Origin: Gordionus sp. m RMFG-2023
Taxonomy: Eukaryota; Nematomorpha; Gordioida; Chordodea; Parachordodidae
DNA length: 64,000 nucleotides
Assembly: GCF_954871325.1 (NCBI RefSeq)
Contig: NC_088777.1
Coordinates: forward strand, 36,867,366 to 36,931,365
Direction of reading: 5' to 3'
Part shown: in pieces, positions 12,357 to 27,300 of the stretch
Layout of the letters: each line of letters opens with the position of its first letter
How positions within the stretch are numbered: the first letter of the stretch is position 1
Made by a program: the position numbers and the translations under genes
The notes under the pieces: generated by a model
What the model was told of the DNA's origin: nothing
The model's database searches: none
What the model saw: the letters and a program-made list of their open reading frames with translations, nothing else

Positions 12357-13532
12357 AATAGGCGTAGCCAGGGGTGGGCAAAGGGAAATTTCCACCCCCC
12401 CCCCCCCCCATTCAGAAATTAGTCACTTTTTGTGAATATAATTTTAAGCTTATAAAAGTAACTCCCTTAGTCCTCCCCCCACTCCCTGACTCCCAAAAAT
12501 GTATGTGTTGCAAATGTTGAATTAAAGAGAAAAATAAAAATGTTTATTTATTTCCAAGAGATGTCAATCAGATTATTATTCTTTTAATAATATGTTTTTA
12601 TTGTAAAAGAAATATTTTATTCAGTGTGTGATTTTTTATGCTTTTTTTATGAGATTATTAATATATATAATTTTGAATGTGAAAAATAAATTAATAATAA
12701 AGTGCAATTGTTGTCTTAAATTTCTATATGTAAAAAAGTATGCATAATAGCTTAAACAATAATTTGAAAGAAAGAATGTAAAAGTTAATATTTTTTTATA
12801 TAACTATTCATCATAATTTATATGTTTTTGAAAAAAAAACATTTATATATAAAAAAAAGTGAATCAAAAATGTTTTTTAAGCAATGGAATATAAGCCAAA
12901 GATAAGTCTTAAGACAAAAGTGAAATGTATTATAATGATTAATAAAAGATCCATAAAATTACTAAATTATATAATATATTAAATATAGTTTTTTATAAAG
13001 TGAGTATTTTAAATTTATTTATTTATAAAAGTAAAAATAATTATAAAACTATTGATAAAATTAAATCATAAATTAAATAAAAAAATTAAAGCACAATAAC
13101 AGTGGAATATTATATGTCGTAGATTTACAGAATATCTAATTTTATCAATTATCATATGACAATCAAATAATTTTTACCAATATAGCGAATTATATTTTAC
13201 AGAAACCTATAAAATATTGATAAGGACATCAGAAAATATCTTTTAAAGACATTGTGGGATGAATAATATGAAGATTAATTTTTAATATTAATTTTATTTA
13301 ATATAAATAGATGGCGTTAAATATTTGAATGCAAATTGTTGCTATATTTATTATCAAGAGCATTAATTACTAAAATTTGTTAAGATATTAACTGTAGTAT
13401 ATTTACTAACTGGCAAATAAATTCTATATAATAGAGGAATATCAACTATATGTCTACTTACATTTTATAAAGAAATTTATTATACTTGTTTGGAATAAAT
13501 TATTACCATTCTTTTATATTAATGTATATACA
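12357..13532. mobile_element. second copy of the CATAGGCGTAGCC element, right end missing
   Basis: Begins ATAGGCGTAGCCAGGGG with a C-run close behind, then follows the interior of the 10537 copy (TCACTTTTTGT, GTCGTAGATTTACA, GACATTGTGGGAT, AGATGGCGTTAA). Similarity stops near 13532, before the GC-rich right end. It lies 180 bp from the first copy in the same orientation. No target duplication seen. Confidence 0.75.
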
Positions 13533-14083
13533 AATTTACCATTTAATTTATATTTGTTAATTACTTCGTAACCTACTTACAATATCTTTATTACTATCAA
13601 TTTAGTTTTGAAAAAACTTAAAAATTCAAAAATTCCATTTTTTAAAAATTGTATTCATATAAAATCATAACGAAATATAATTTAATCAAAAATTTAATTT
13701 AAAAATTAATATGATAATATTAAATTAAAACCGCAAATTATTACAAAGAATTAATAAAAAAATTGAAAAGATCTTAAAATTTCCAATTTTTTAATATATT
13801 ATAATGTAATGTTAATATAATATTTTTCTCATAAAGAAAGCAATAAATCAATCAAAATTCTCATTAATCATTTTCTTTGTTATTTTTTATTTTCAATATT
13901 ATTTTTTAGCCTTTCTTATCATGCAGCCTATAGACCTTGCGTAGTTAAGTAAGTGTTTTTCACTTAAAAAAAACGATTGATACAATAAAAAAAGAAATAT
14001 TGTTATTGATCATTTAAATAATTATGATTATTCTTTAGTTTGTTTTTGAACAAAAATTTTAAATTCCATTGTTTAAATTTCTT

Positions 14084-14184
14084 ACCCGCCCATTCTCAAA
14101 AAATTATTACCCGCCCATTTGCCCACCCACTTAGATGGGCGGGCGTGGGCGGGCGGACAGAACGCCGCCCAATGCACACCTCTA
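14084..14184 (-). mobile_element. hAT-type terminal fragment, GGGCGGGCG block ending TGCACACCTCTA
   Basis: CCCGCCCA words in both orientations (14095-14165) are followed by GCCGCCCAATGCACACCTCTA. Read on the minus strand, the end TAGAGGTGTGCA is of hAT type. The matching opposite end was not found. Confidence 0.5.
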
Positions 14185-14222
14185 ATTTTCATATAATATA
14201 GTAAGGTTAACCATCAGGAAGT

Positions 14223-14640
14223 AGTGGTGATAAATGGCTCCATTTTTAGAAAGTTTTGAACCGACTCTAAATAAGCTTAACAGAATTTTTAAACGAAAAC
14301 GATAATCTTATACTCAATAGAGGCCTAAACTTAAAGGATAGCTCAATCAAAATAGTCAACTCGTACCTCAAGGCATAGCAAATTTTTACTGCTGTTAAGA
14401 TTGAACCGATTTAATAATACTGTAGGCAAGAAATAGTCAAATTTTAACAAAATCTTTAAAATATTTAAATGAATTTAAAATTTTGAAATAGGGGAGTTGT
14501 TAGGATTAATTAATCATTCTACTTTGAAAGAAACAATAAATTAGGATATTTTATTTTATCAGGTTCTATGGTGTCATTTTGTCTAAACAATTTTTTTTGA
14601 TTGATTGTTATTTAAAAAAATTAAATCATTAAAATATGCC
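14223..14640. repeat. conserved block upstream of gene 1 (paired with 35121-35510)
   Basis: From AGTGGTGATAAAT to TTATTTAAAAAAATTAA this block aligns over its full length with 35121-35510, at roughly 70% identity by eye with small indels. Each block lies upstream of one alkaline phosphatase gene, 3.6 kb and 2.5 kb from the respective start codons, in the same orientation. It has no extended open frame. It could be part of the duplicated unit (a distal regulatory region or a relic exon) or simply two copies of an unknown repeat. Confidence 0.7.
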
Positions 14641-17600
14641 TAATAAAAAGTTATTTTAAAAAATTCCTTGTTAATTCTTGGTTGATACTGTTGCAGTACT
14701 GTAATTGTGAAAAAGGCTTTTTTTCATCTTATAAATTTTGCATGATAGATAATCGATTGAATTCAAGAGAAAATAATTTGTCAAATTTAATATTTATAAA
14801 TATAAATGGACCTTCGTTATATAATGGATTCCAGATCCATGTATTAAAATTGGGAAAAATTATCGCGGGGCAAATGAAATCTTTTTAAATAAAATACAGC
14901 CCAATGGAAACGAAGAAATGTTATATTTATGGAAAATTAAAAATTATAGCCCTCCCCCCCCCCCCCCATTTCCGTCAATTTTTTGAGCAATACACTACTG
15001 ATAAATTATCTATCTTGTATTAGTCATGGATATTTGGGGAAATAAAACTAAAACTTTTAATAGTAGTGTGAAATTCAATTAGGGGTATTCATCAGTTTTT
15101 TGAATTGAATATTTTAAGGAGTAGGGGTAACAATTATTGTGGCAGTAATGAAAATTTTTTAAGGGGTAGAAGGTAACAAATTTAGGGTGACGGGGGCAAA
15201 ATCTGGGGGTGAAATTAAGATTGTCATGGATTTATTGGGTCTTAGAAATAACGGGCGATCATTATTACTGAAGTTAATAAATAAAAATTTATTTACATGT
15301 CTATTTTATTACCATATAGATATTTTTGCAGCATTTTTAATTAAATTATTTAGTACTCTGACAAAATTGTTTACTCAAAACTTTCAATCTGCCCCATGAT
15401 ATTACAAAGGAGTTGTTAGAAGAGGAGAGAATAGCAGGAAAGCGAGTAAAACAAATTGTAAATGAAATGAAATGAATACATAACATTTCAAAATATAAAT
15501 TTTAAATCAATAATCTACCTTATTCTTTCCTTTATTTTCTTTTTATTACCTCCTTTTTCTTTTGTGCTTTCCTTTCTTTTCTTTTCTTAGCTATTTTAAA
15601 TTCAAAAATATGCTCAAAATAAAATTATAGGAAATTTTATAAATTTCAAAAATTTAACTTATTATTTTTATTAAAATTTGCTTATATCGATTTCACGTGC
15701 AAACTACTAGATTCAATTCCAATTTGAGTCTAATTTTGCCGAACTTGGGTCTGTAGACTAAACCCAATATTTACTCAGGCTCGGCCGGATTCAAATCTTG
15801 ATTTTAAATTTTCTTCGGAGAATCGGAAGCGGGCCTCAACAAAATTTTAATTTTGATTAATGTTTTAATGAATATTATTTTTAAAAATGATCACAAAATT
15901 GTTTATTATTAGTGTTATTGCTCTATTTGAGCCCTTCCTTCAAAGCTTATAATTGTTTCAATCTCGTTATGAAAATCGCAGTCCCTGATTGTGATATTTC
16001 AGTAATACCAAATAATCGGCTTTTATAACTCCATAAAAGCTGTTACTGCTTGATGGCGAAGACTCTATCTCGTTTAACAAGCTTGCAATTTCTTTCTCCC
16101 TGTTGGACAAAGAGTTTAAATAATTATTATTTGACTAGAAATATGAAAATGGTTGATAAATATTAAGCCACTAAAAAATTGAAAATAATAAGTAAATATT
16201 ACGCCGGAAAACTTGAAATCGAAATTAATTGATAAAATAACTTAGTAGATGAATGTGATAAATAAATGTAATTAAATATTTAATATGAGATAGGAATAAA
16301 TATTAACAAATATAAATTAATATAAACAATAATATTTTTGAAAAATATATCCGGCATCTGCATTTTTTGGCTTGGGAGTGGGGGGATTTGTCCCCCTGCC
16401 CCCCCCGCTGCGTACGCGCCTGCCATTTTGATAAAAAAAAATATAAACTATAATTTTACTAAAATAATTTCGACCAAAAAAAATACTAATAAATACATAA
16501 AAAAAATTATAAATAATTTTAGTTATAATTAAAATTCACTATTTAATTCCAATTGTTCCTCAACCTCGATTATGGTATACCGTTTTAGAGTATAAAAGAG
16601 TAAAATTAACATTATTAATCTAAATTTATTATGTGATAATTACCTAATTAATCGGGTGTTCGCAATAACCCAGCTCAAAATGTTGGTGCATATGATAGCC
16701 ATAGTTTGTAAAATCATAAGGAATGAATTCAGGTAAAAGAGTTGAACAATTTTCCTCAAATTTCGACTCTTGAATTAAGTAAGAAGATTAATTGCTCAAA
16801 ATTTATTATTGAAGACCCGTCAAAAAATTTCGAGCAGGTTTAGTTGGGGCGTCGCAGTTTTTAACAAAATCTCTACCGAAATCATTAAATATTTTTAGGG
16901 CGGATTGACTTGTTTCTAGAGATGTCTAAAATATTAGTTATATCTGTTATAAAATAATAAAAAGAAAATATTCATCAATAAAATATATTACTTTCCAAAT
17001 TCCAACTAATTATGTACATTTTTTAATTAATACTTTTATATCAATGAAAAAAAATTCACTCATAATATTTTTTAAGATGACACAATGATGGTCTTTATAG
17101 AAAAGAAATTTTATAAGACAAAATCATCCTCGTAAAAAAATGAAGATATTTGAGCTAATTTTTTCTGTAAAAATATTCATTTTAAGAAATATTATAAAAA
17201 TATATTTATAAAAAGAAAATATTCAGCAATAAAATATCTTCCTTTCCAAATTCCTACTAATTATGCGCAAGCGATTTACATTTTTTTTATCGAAAAAAAT
17301 ACCTCCTAGTGTTTTTAAGATGTCACAATGATGGTCTTTATAGAAAAGAAAAATACTTAATATCATTCTTTCAAATATCCTCAAGTAAAAGAATTTGATT
17401 CCATATTATTCACCGAATCTTATAAGGCAAAATTATACTCACAAATAAGTTAATAGATATATTCCATTTATCAAAAAGAAATTTTTTTAAAATTAAAATA
17501 CTCTATTTAAAATGGACTTTGTTCGATTGAATGGTAAAAAATTGAATAAAAAATATAATTAATGTTGTTAACTTATTTTGTGGTCTCATAATATGAGTTT

Positions 17601-18244
17601 CTGTTCGAAAACAACGAGAACGACAAACCCTGTATGTTCATCCTTCACTAGATTTTGCATATTTATAAAAACATAAAAATTTATAAACATATATTTTTTA
17701 AAATTATTTAACATGATGGTTAATTTACAAAACATCCTTTGTTTACCTATTTTTATATTGACTTTATAAAATGACATATTTTTCACCGCATGATTAACCA
17801 GAGTAAAAAGAAAAAGAATATGCTAGAATAAGTATCTAAAGCCAAAACAAATTTTTATATTTTTTAATATTTCAGATATTTGGTAAATATATAACATTAT
17901 ATCTAAAATTTCAATACAATCAAAAAATTGGTAATTTTTTTTAATTTCGAAGTATTTTTTTTTACATGAAAATTTTTTTTAATTATTATTTTAAAAAATT
18001 TTATTTTTTTAATCCTAAAATAGGATTGGACAATTTATTAAACTTCAATATGTTCGTTAACATATGTCACAAATATTAATTATAATATGACATTCCACAA
18101 TAATCAAGAAGCAGATTCAACAAAACAATAATTTTTTTATTTATATAAGCTTTTTTATTTTTTTGTCAGATATTGTATTTAAATGTGGTTAAATAAAACT
18201 GACTTTAAAAAATAAACTAAATTTTAAAAAATTTGTCAAAACAA
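14641..18244. other. sequence upstream of gene 1, no gene recognised
   Basis: Contains a C-run (14947-14959), a GC-rich repeat end at 16345-16425 that includes CTGCGTACGCGCCTGCC, a degenerate GC-rich repeat at about 15740-15850, and a direct repeat (about 16960-17110 and 17210-17350, sharing AAAGAAAATATTCA and CACAATGATGGTCTTTATAG). No frame shows a domain. I see no convincing TATA box or initiator tied to the start at 18245. Confidence 0.5.
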
Positions 18245-18341
18245 ATGGCAATTATTATTAGTGGCAATATTCTGATCAACTCTTTACTTTTACTAGCATT
18301 ATTCTATTATACATTCAGTGATATTACGGTACCGGGAGAAA
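18245..18341 (+). CDS. ALP: gene 1 exon 1: start codon and signal peptide
   Basis: ATG at 18245 opens the only frame that runs into ITVPGE and joins exon 2 in frame. It encodes a short polar start, then a hydrophobic core ([10 protein letters not shown]) and a likely cleavage near TFS-D. Donor GTTTAC. Ends in phase 1, GAA A|AC, giving GEN-DAFW. Confidence 0.85.
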
Positions 18342-21300
18342 GTTTACAATAAATATATGAAATTATTAAATTTATAAAATACCTTACTCTTGTAATAGTA
18401 TATATATATCAGAGACCTTCATGGGCCTTAATTTTTTGACCAATCCCGGCCCAGGCCCGCAGTAAAAAAATTCTTTTGGCCAAGCCCGGCCCATATTTAA
18501 TGTTAAAAAAATTCCCAAGCCCATAATAAGTTTCACAAAAATTTGCCAAGCCCGGCCCAAGTCCATATACAAAAATTTAATTTTTTTTATTTAATGAAAA
18601 TTACCAATATTTAAATATATTTAGGCAATCGTTTTGTTTACAATACTGAAATTTATTATTGTTAGAAGAAAAAAAGGTAAAATTTCATTAAATTAGCAAC
18701 TGTTTTAAATAATCTAAATCTAAATTTAATAATTTTAGGCCCAAACCTAGCCCAAGCCCATTAAAAAAGAAACTACCCAGGCTCCGTCCAGACCCGCTAG
18801 AAAATATGATATTAGCATGCGGGTCGCGGGCTGGCCCGGCCTACGAAGATCTCTGATATATATATACAGGCTCCTGATGACTATATCGCTTATATAATAT
18901 TAGTAGTAATACATTGGGGCATAAATTTTTTTTTTAAAATTCGAATTCTTATTAGAAAGAAGGGGATTGAGCTAAATATCACATCGGCTGAGTACTGTAG
19001 TATTTATCCACCTTTTTTGCAAAATGTTTTTTTTGATAAATGACTTCTTCAGTACTATATTCTTATAATATCCACAATAAAAATATTAAAATATGATCGA
19101 GAATAATCTTTTATTTGCATAAACAATTCCGACGATATATAAATACTATAGTTCGAGCTTTCAAGTGTTATATTTAAACGTAAATCTTTTAATGATAATT
19201 TTTTTTTATACAAAAAAAAATGAATCAAAGACGACGCATTTTGGTATGACAAGGCCTACAAAAGTATTCGGCGAGCAGAAGAAGTACGAGGGAGACGATG
19301 CGGAAGATCCGAGTTAAGGCAGAAGGCCATGGCTAAAAATGTAATATTATTTTTAGGAGACGGTATGGGCATGTCTACCTTAGCCGCTTCTCGCATATTG
19401 AAAGGCCAAAGGATGAATAAAACTGGAGAAGAGACTTACTTGATATGGGAAAATTTTCCCAACGTCGCCTTTTCCAGGGTATAATAAAAAATTGATAAAT
19501 TCAATCGAATTAAAAAAAAATTATGCGTTTTTAATAAAATTTAATTATTGTTTTATTTCTTTCTGTAAAATGTATATTGTTACCTACAAATGCACCAATT
19601 TGGTTAAAATGATGTTTAGGTAAACAGTATTATATTATAAGTCATATGGGTTTGTAATCTATTTATTTTTAGGCTTGGTCTTGCGCTTATTTTATTTTGC
19701 AGTGTTGTGATGATTTAATGAAACATATTGACGATTAAATTAAAACCCATTCATATAAAATTATAATCTTTGCAAAAATAATTAAAAAGCATTATTGAAA
19801 TTTCTTTTATTATTCCTTTTGTTATTTTAATTATTTTTGCAAATATTATAATTTTTTATGAATGGGTTTGAATTTAATCGTCAATATGTTTCATTAAATC
19901 ATCACAACACTGTATTTTGGGAATTTTTTTAAAATTAAATTTAAAAAAAACAATATTAAAATAACATGTAAAAAAAAATCATTTAAACAATTTATAAAAC
20001 AAACAAATGGAAAAACTATATCAAAAACATATGGGGGGGGGGGGGGGGTTAAATAATATTTAAAAAAAACTAATTGCCTTAAATATTTAATATGCCCAGG
20101 CCCGACCTGAATTTCTTAAAAGAGAATTGAAATATTTTCTATTCGGTAAGGATAATTCATTAATTAAAACATGAATTTTTTTTTGGAAAATATTTGTATT
20201 TTTTTGATCCCCCTTTTCTCAGTAAACTTATTGGTGCAATTTAATTATAAATAAAGGTTTAATTTTTTGAAAAATTCATTATATAAGACTTACAGCACTG
20301 ATCATCAAGTATCAGATTCGGCTGGAACCGCTACTGCTATACTCTGTGGGGTTAAAACAAAGATGAGCGTCATAGGCATAAATGACTCTTGCACGGTTAA
20401 ACAATGTGATTCGATTGAGCGGTCGAGAATTACATGTTTATCGGATTGGTTCATAAGTCAAGGTTTGTCAAATTTTCATCTCCATTTTTTGGAGTGATTA
20501 GAGCTAAAATAATTGAAATTTTATCTTTAGTAGCCTTTTATTCTGATTACTCTGCAAAAAATATTAAATTATCCAGATAAAAAAAGGGCTGTGAATTCAA
20601 TCCACGAACCCTAACACTCTGAACCCTCATGTTACTATTGAATCCTACTCTGGACCGAACCTCTTTATAAATATTTATAGGGTTCAGTTCAGGGTAAAAT
20701 ATTTACTAGAATCATTGTGCATTTACTTCATTTTTTTTAACCTTTGTTTTTATTTTAGAAAATTTTAAATCTTAAGAATATGCAACCCATATTTTTTTTA
20801 CCCCAAAATTATCCTAACAAAAACCTCACCTTTAGATTTAAGAAAATACACAGCCCAGAAAAAAATGATATACATATATATATAGAACTGGGTAACTGTT
20901 CTATGTGATAACTAGCGCTTTAGTCCTAAAATTTGCGGCGAGGGCGCATACATGTACTCTAAAATAAATAGTTAGGGACATGAATTTTTTTGCTGAATTT
21001 GAGATGAAATTATTGTATATCGAAGCATTTCATATAATAAGTATATATTACATAAAGAAAGATATAATTTTTTAAAATGAATTTCATAATTATATTAAAA
21101 AAAATATAATATAATGCAAAAATCGGAATATCAAAAAAATGGTGAAAAATTTTCGTGTTTGTTTAAATAATATAAATTTTACAATGATTGATTTAAACAG
21201 GGGCATGGCAAGAATTTTTCTGGGGGGGGGGGGGGGTAATATTAGATGAGTTCCTTCCCCATAATTTTTATTTAAGGTCTTTAAGTTCACTTATTACTAA

Positions 21301-24300
21301 ATTATTATTCATTTATCTTTAAAACATGTAAACAAAATATAAAAATAAAAAATGAATATATATATATATATTAAAAGTGAATGTATATTTTAAAAATATC
21401 GATGGCTCTAAAAAGAGCTTATAGTAAAAATGTTCCTAAAAAACAGGTATAATTATGTTTAAAAATTTCTAATTGGAGTTTTTGTTTAAGAAAAATTGAT
21501 TCGCGTTTTTCGTTGTAAAGTTAAAAATTTTACATGATAAAATTTTTTTTTAAAAAATATGTTGATTGTGAGAAATTGCCATTAGTTGAAATGACTATAG
21601 GTTGAAAAATAAAGTTATTTAGTATTGAGTATTTATTAATTTTTTTATTTTCCCCGCTAGTAAGAGGGTTTGAATTAATTGATGAGGGAAAGAAAGAGAC
21701 GCAGGTTGCGTCCCAAATTAGGGATTTCCCATTGGATCATGGGGTGCAGGTTAAACCGTCGGGTCTGAGACCATCTTGTAAAGAGAGGTTTGTTGGTTCT
21801 AGGATGTTAGGTATTTTAGCCTTATTAAGAGCGTTATGGATGATTTTATTTATAGCTTTATGCCGGAGGTGGCGACCTTGGCTGTGGGAGCAGTTTAGGC
21901 CGTGTCTTGCGTTTGGTTGAACGGGTAGGTTGCAAAGGTGGCAAGTGTGTGAATGTGTAAGCGAGCATCCAAGTCTAAATCCTATTTTCAAAATTTTTTG
22001 AATAAACAACGTTTATCTAAACTGAAAATATGTTTTTCATAAGACTTGCATACAAATTTATTATATAGACATTTATAAAGTGAAAGCCTGGCATTCGGCA
22101 GTATACTACTTAAAATTATGTTAAAACAATTTTGAAACTCTTGCAAATCACGGAGTTATTACTTTTAGTATTATCATCAATATATTCCCTCATCCCATTT
22201 GTTGCGAGATCCGCATCGAGCTTTAGTCTGAAATAAGGTCGTTTAATTTTCTATTCCCATACCGAATGCGAAAGTCTAGGCCAGTTTTCGTTTTCTATAT
22301 ATTCCGAATTAGATAAGATAGCTAATAAACAGATAAAACTATATAGTTTTATAATTCTTTTAATTATTAAAATTTGGGAATTAGCATTCATTAACCCAAT
22401 TTTCATATGGTCCATTTCTATTAAAACAGTAATGAATTGATTTCCTTTGATTTCACAATGTCTCCTGTTTTTCTTCAATATTACTAATACAAATTTACTT
22501 ATTTCCCTAGAGTCTTTTGAGCTATTTTTATATGTACACCTTTAGGAATATTAAATTAACGTTCATTTAGATATTATAAAAGAGATTACTAACCTATGGG
22601 ACCGATCATTAAACCATTGTAGAACACGAATCGTTCACTTTATTTATTTTCAGCTTTAGAAAAGCTGTTTTTGTCTACAGTTCTAACTACAGATTGGATA
22701 ATTCAAATACGACATCATATATCATGGCGAGATCTGATAAATTTGTAACCAAGGACAGTCTATTATATAACTCTTGTTAGATTCAGTTGAATTTAATTTT
22801 TGAGCGTATAAAAAGTCTCACAATAATTCAAACTACTTTTAAATTACAAAGACTTCTAAAAAACCATCGTATATCAAGTACCCGTCCAATTTTCAGTGAC
22901 CGAATGCCCAATTCAGACGCTATCATATTTAAAGCTTAATTTTGATAAGGGCTTTAAAGTGATTAACATCAGTAACACTTTTTATAGCATCGGACACCTC
23001 TAATTCAAAACAATGATTTAAAAAATGCCAGGATATAATCGTTGGATATTGCGCACAAAGGTGCATTGGCACGCCAGATTTCCTCCCAGTCATGATACTG
23101 ACTCCATCGCTAACCCAAGAAATCCAATTTTTTGCAAAAAATATTCAGAAAACCCGGCGAATATAATTTGTAACTTTTTCATTATTAAACCCTCCTAGTC
23201 TACACTGATTTCATTTCCCTATTTCTACTCTGTTTTTAAGGACCAATTTAAAGAAGGGTTTTTTGGAATTAAAAATGTAAAATTTTACATTAATACATTA
23301 CGCATTTTGTTTCTAAAATCTTAATATTTATTTAATGATAAAAAATATCCCCCCTATTTTAAAAAGGAAACGCTAATTATTTTTTCAAATTGAGAGCAGC
23401 ATTACACGCCCTAGCGTTCTCCCTCCCCTCAACTACAGTCCTGTAGACAACCAGTCATTTTAAAAAAATATTCTTTTTAAGTGAAAACCGAATTATGCTC
23501 CTCTTTAATTTTGTCATCTTTAACAATTGGTGATTATTTTAAAGCTAATTGGTTTCTTTTTTAACCTTGCTAAGTTTTGAAAAATAAAATTCAAGGATAC
23601 ATTCTATCAGAAAAATCGAATCAAAAAATTCATGTCAACCAATGTAATTTAATATTGGTTTAGCAAAAATGATAAATGTAATTTTTTTTATTTATTAAAC
23701 AGCAAATAATAAAAAAAAATTAGCTATATAAATATTCGATCGTAATCCCATTTTAAATTTCATACATTATTTTTGTTAAAAACCAATTAAAAAAACAAGC
23801 AATTTTTTGTTTGAAAATTTAAAAACTTCCACAGATTACGCTAAATTATAGAATATGTATAATGTAAACCTAGATTAAAAAAAAGAAGTAAAATCTTTAT
23901 TTTATTTTTAATGTGTATTATAAAAAGGGAAATCTGTGGGATTTGTAACTAATACCCGTATAACTCATGCCACCCCCAGCGCACTCTACGCCAAATCCGC
24001 CGATAGGCACTTAGAAGGGGAGAAAGATTTTGCTACTTATAAAGTTAATAGGACGCAGGAGATGATAGAAAAACAGTCTTGTATGGACATTGCTTGGCAA
24101 TTGGTAAATAGGTTCCCAGGGAATGCTTTAAAGGTTTCTAGATATAAACATATTCCAGATGGATTTAAATTAAATAAATAATTTTTGACATACTCAAATA
24201 TTTTTTATTATAAAAAGACACATTTAAAATAAAAACAGCCATGTTCTACACCTCTCCCATCTGGTGATTTATAATAGCTAAAAATTAACCCATTGGTTTA

Positions 24301-27300
24301 TTTAAAATTATATTTCGCCATTTTCCCCACAAATACATAAAACTTGTTAACGTCATCTTTATCCAAATAGCCACATGCACCAGTAGACAATGTACATTCA
24401 ACACCTCAACCTTTTTAAAGCGTTGGATCATAAAAACAGAATCCAAACTATGGAGGCCAAATTCTTATTTTTAAGGCAAAAAATAAAAAATTTTTAAATT
24501 AAACAACTACTTCTTTTTAAAGATTCAATTATGTTTTTCTTAATTGTATGCCTCCCTTTAAGAATATTCTTGTATATTATCTAGTTTTCTTTTAAATTTT
24601 ATCTTGTTCTTATAATATACTACAAATCTAAGAGACCTGCAGGCCCGGGGTACACGGGTCGGACCGTATTTAAATTTTTTAAAAGGTCTCTGACATATAT
24701 AAAACAAATTAATTCTTATAATTTTAAAAGTGTTTTTTTAAAACACTTTTGATAAATGGAAGAATAAAATATAACAATTTAAGTAAGACTACAAATAAGA
24801 TAAAAACTTCATATATTTGTATAATATCTAAAAGTCTATATACTATGTATTATATAGACACATCGTTTATTTTTATAGAAACATAGTGACCTAACATTGT
24901 TTTTTTTTGCCTTGTTAACTAGATTATGGGGAATGTATATGAAAGCTCCTTTTGAAAAAGGCTACTGCTGAAACATTATTAATTGGACTTGAGGGTGGGT
25001 ATGGCAAGCCTCTGATGCAGAATCGATTAGTTTTCAGATGAAAAAAAGAGAAGTTTGATCATAATTAACAATGTGGTAAAAGATAGTATAAGTAAAAATG
25101 TAAAAAAGAGAGAAGTAGAGAGGAAGTGAAGGAGGAATGGAAGGAAGAATGTAGATTGTTAAATGGCTGAATTTAATAAGACCTTTAAAAACGGTTAACT
25201 TAATATATCCAGAAAAATATTGCTTAATCCTCGAGATTTCGCAAATAAATGTACAAGCCTCTGTGCCATCTATGAGCAAAATCTTTTGCTTAATATTTTT
25301 CTGGACAAAATATTAAGTTAGCCCTTTTAAAAATTCGCACACACCGAGTCTTTTAACAACACTAGAAGGATAGAAGGAAGGAAGGAAGGAAAGGAAAAGT
25401 ATTATAAAGTTAAGCAAAGAAATGAAAAGTTGACACATTCTTATTTTCACGCCCTTCCTCTCCGACAAAATCTTATTAAAGGTACGTACCAAATGTTATA
25501 CATCACTCAATCTAGAACAAAACGTAATCCTAACGTAAATTTAGATATTTTTACTCAAAGCTTTATGCTAGAATATAATAATCTAGTAAAGATATACACC
25601 TCTCTCAAGAATTTCGAGGTGGCACCAAAAAGATGATACTCTAAAATCAATTTCTAAAGGAATAACCAATTTCGAAATTTGGAAATTATATATGTGAATC
25701 CTTTGTTGTAGTAACTCTAAAGACCAAAAGGTTTTTGGAAATGAAGTGCTTGTTTCACACATGGTAATTTATGGATTTAAATCGGATAATTAGTTGATCA
25801 TTTTAAATATTTGTCAAAATCTGATAATTAATTTACAGAAAATCTAGGCTTATTTTGGCAGATTGCCTTGCACAAATATCAATTTAAAACTTGCAGATCT
25901 TTACCTATATTCCATGCAAATTCTTCACATAAATTTGGGCGTTTATTTTATTCGTTATGGGTTTGAAAAATAAAAAAGTTTTACATAAATTTTAGAGAAA
26001 ATAGAGATTTTTTTTTATAAATTTGCAAGGGATTAATGTCATTTTTACGTGTTGAAAGTTGAATCATTTATTTTACCTATTATGAGAGGCATACCTTTGT
26101 AATGAAAAAATGTTTCGTTCTGAATAACCATTTGTCACCTTTATTAATGTATTTTTATTTTCTATATAAAGCTTGACACTGTTCCAACCTTTTCCTTTTT
26201 GAAGCTTTTGAGAGTATCGGAGTTTCTAAATTTTTGAAAAATTTTATATTATTCTTTATAATTATTTAAACGCCTCTAAGCAAAATTTCTACATGACCAG
26301 TCAAATTCTTTGTGATCTATACCGAATTTACTTTTCTGTGATATAAGTTGATCTTTAACATAGGTTTCTTCAGTCCTAGCTTACCTGGGGTTTTCACTAT
26401 CAGACTTTTAAAATATGAACGAGAATCCCTACAATTGTTTAATAGCTATGCTATAAAATTTCAATTCTTATTAAGAAATTCACGAATTAATTTTGCAGCA
26501 TCCTAGTATTTTCCTTCAAAACAAGTCTTATTTATAGTAAGATCATCTTTTAATATCAAATAGTTAATATAATTACAAAAGAAACCTGCTTTTCACCAAA
26601 ATTATTAATTAAAACGCCATGTCTTTAGGTCCATTTTCTATCGTTAAGAAATCAGCAGTGTAAGAAATTTATTGCAAAGAAACTTAAATGTGTTTTTCAT
26701 GAAATGTCTAAATTGCTTTGAAATCGGTTAAGATATTAATTTTTATTTTTGGCAACGTTTTTTTTTATAAAAATGGTATTTTCTTTGCTCCAACTTGTAT
26801 ATATTATTTTTAAAATCTTACTTTTAACATTATTGATAAAAGTTTTATATTAGCTTTTCAAAATAATTTTGCTAAACAACAATTTTTCTATAAGTTGAAC
26901 AATTTATATTATTATTATAAAGGTAATAATGGGAGGCGGCTGGAGCAAATTCTTACTCGAGAACCAAACGATAAACGACAATTATGATTTAAGTAATAAA
27001 GCCGGACAAAGAGGAATGATGAGCGGAGATAATTTTGGAGGCGATGTTAGTAGACCGGGAGGAAATATTTGTAACCATCAATTAGAAATGAATGTATAAT
27101 GGGCATTTTGAAAAGTTCTTGAGGATTCATTTTTTCTTTGGGAATAAAAATTGATAATAAACTATGGTTGAAATAAGATATGAATGGCTAAATCCCCCCC
27201 CCCTCCACCATTTCATTTTTTAAAAATAATATGCCAGAACTAGCAAAAATAAAAAAGATTATACCATTTAAACGGGTTTTTGGGTAAATACATAAATGAT

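Noticed and set aside
16338-16532. Plus-strand frame with a Pro/Ala stretch
   Set aside because: The Pro/Ala stretch is a GC-rich repeat end (CTGCGTACGC), and the remainder is low-complexity AT-rich translation.
21732-21920. Plus-strand open frame of 62 codons
   Set aside because: Antisense shadow of the retroelement fossil at 21660-22009.
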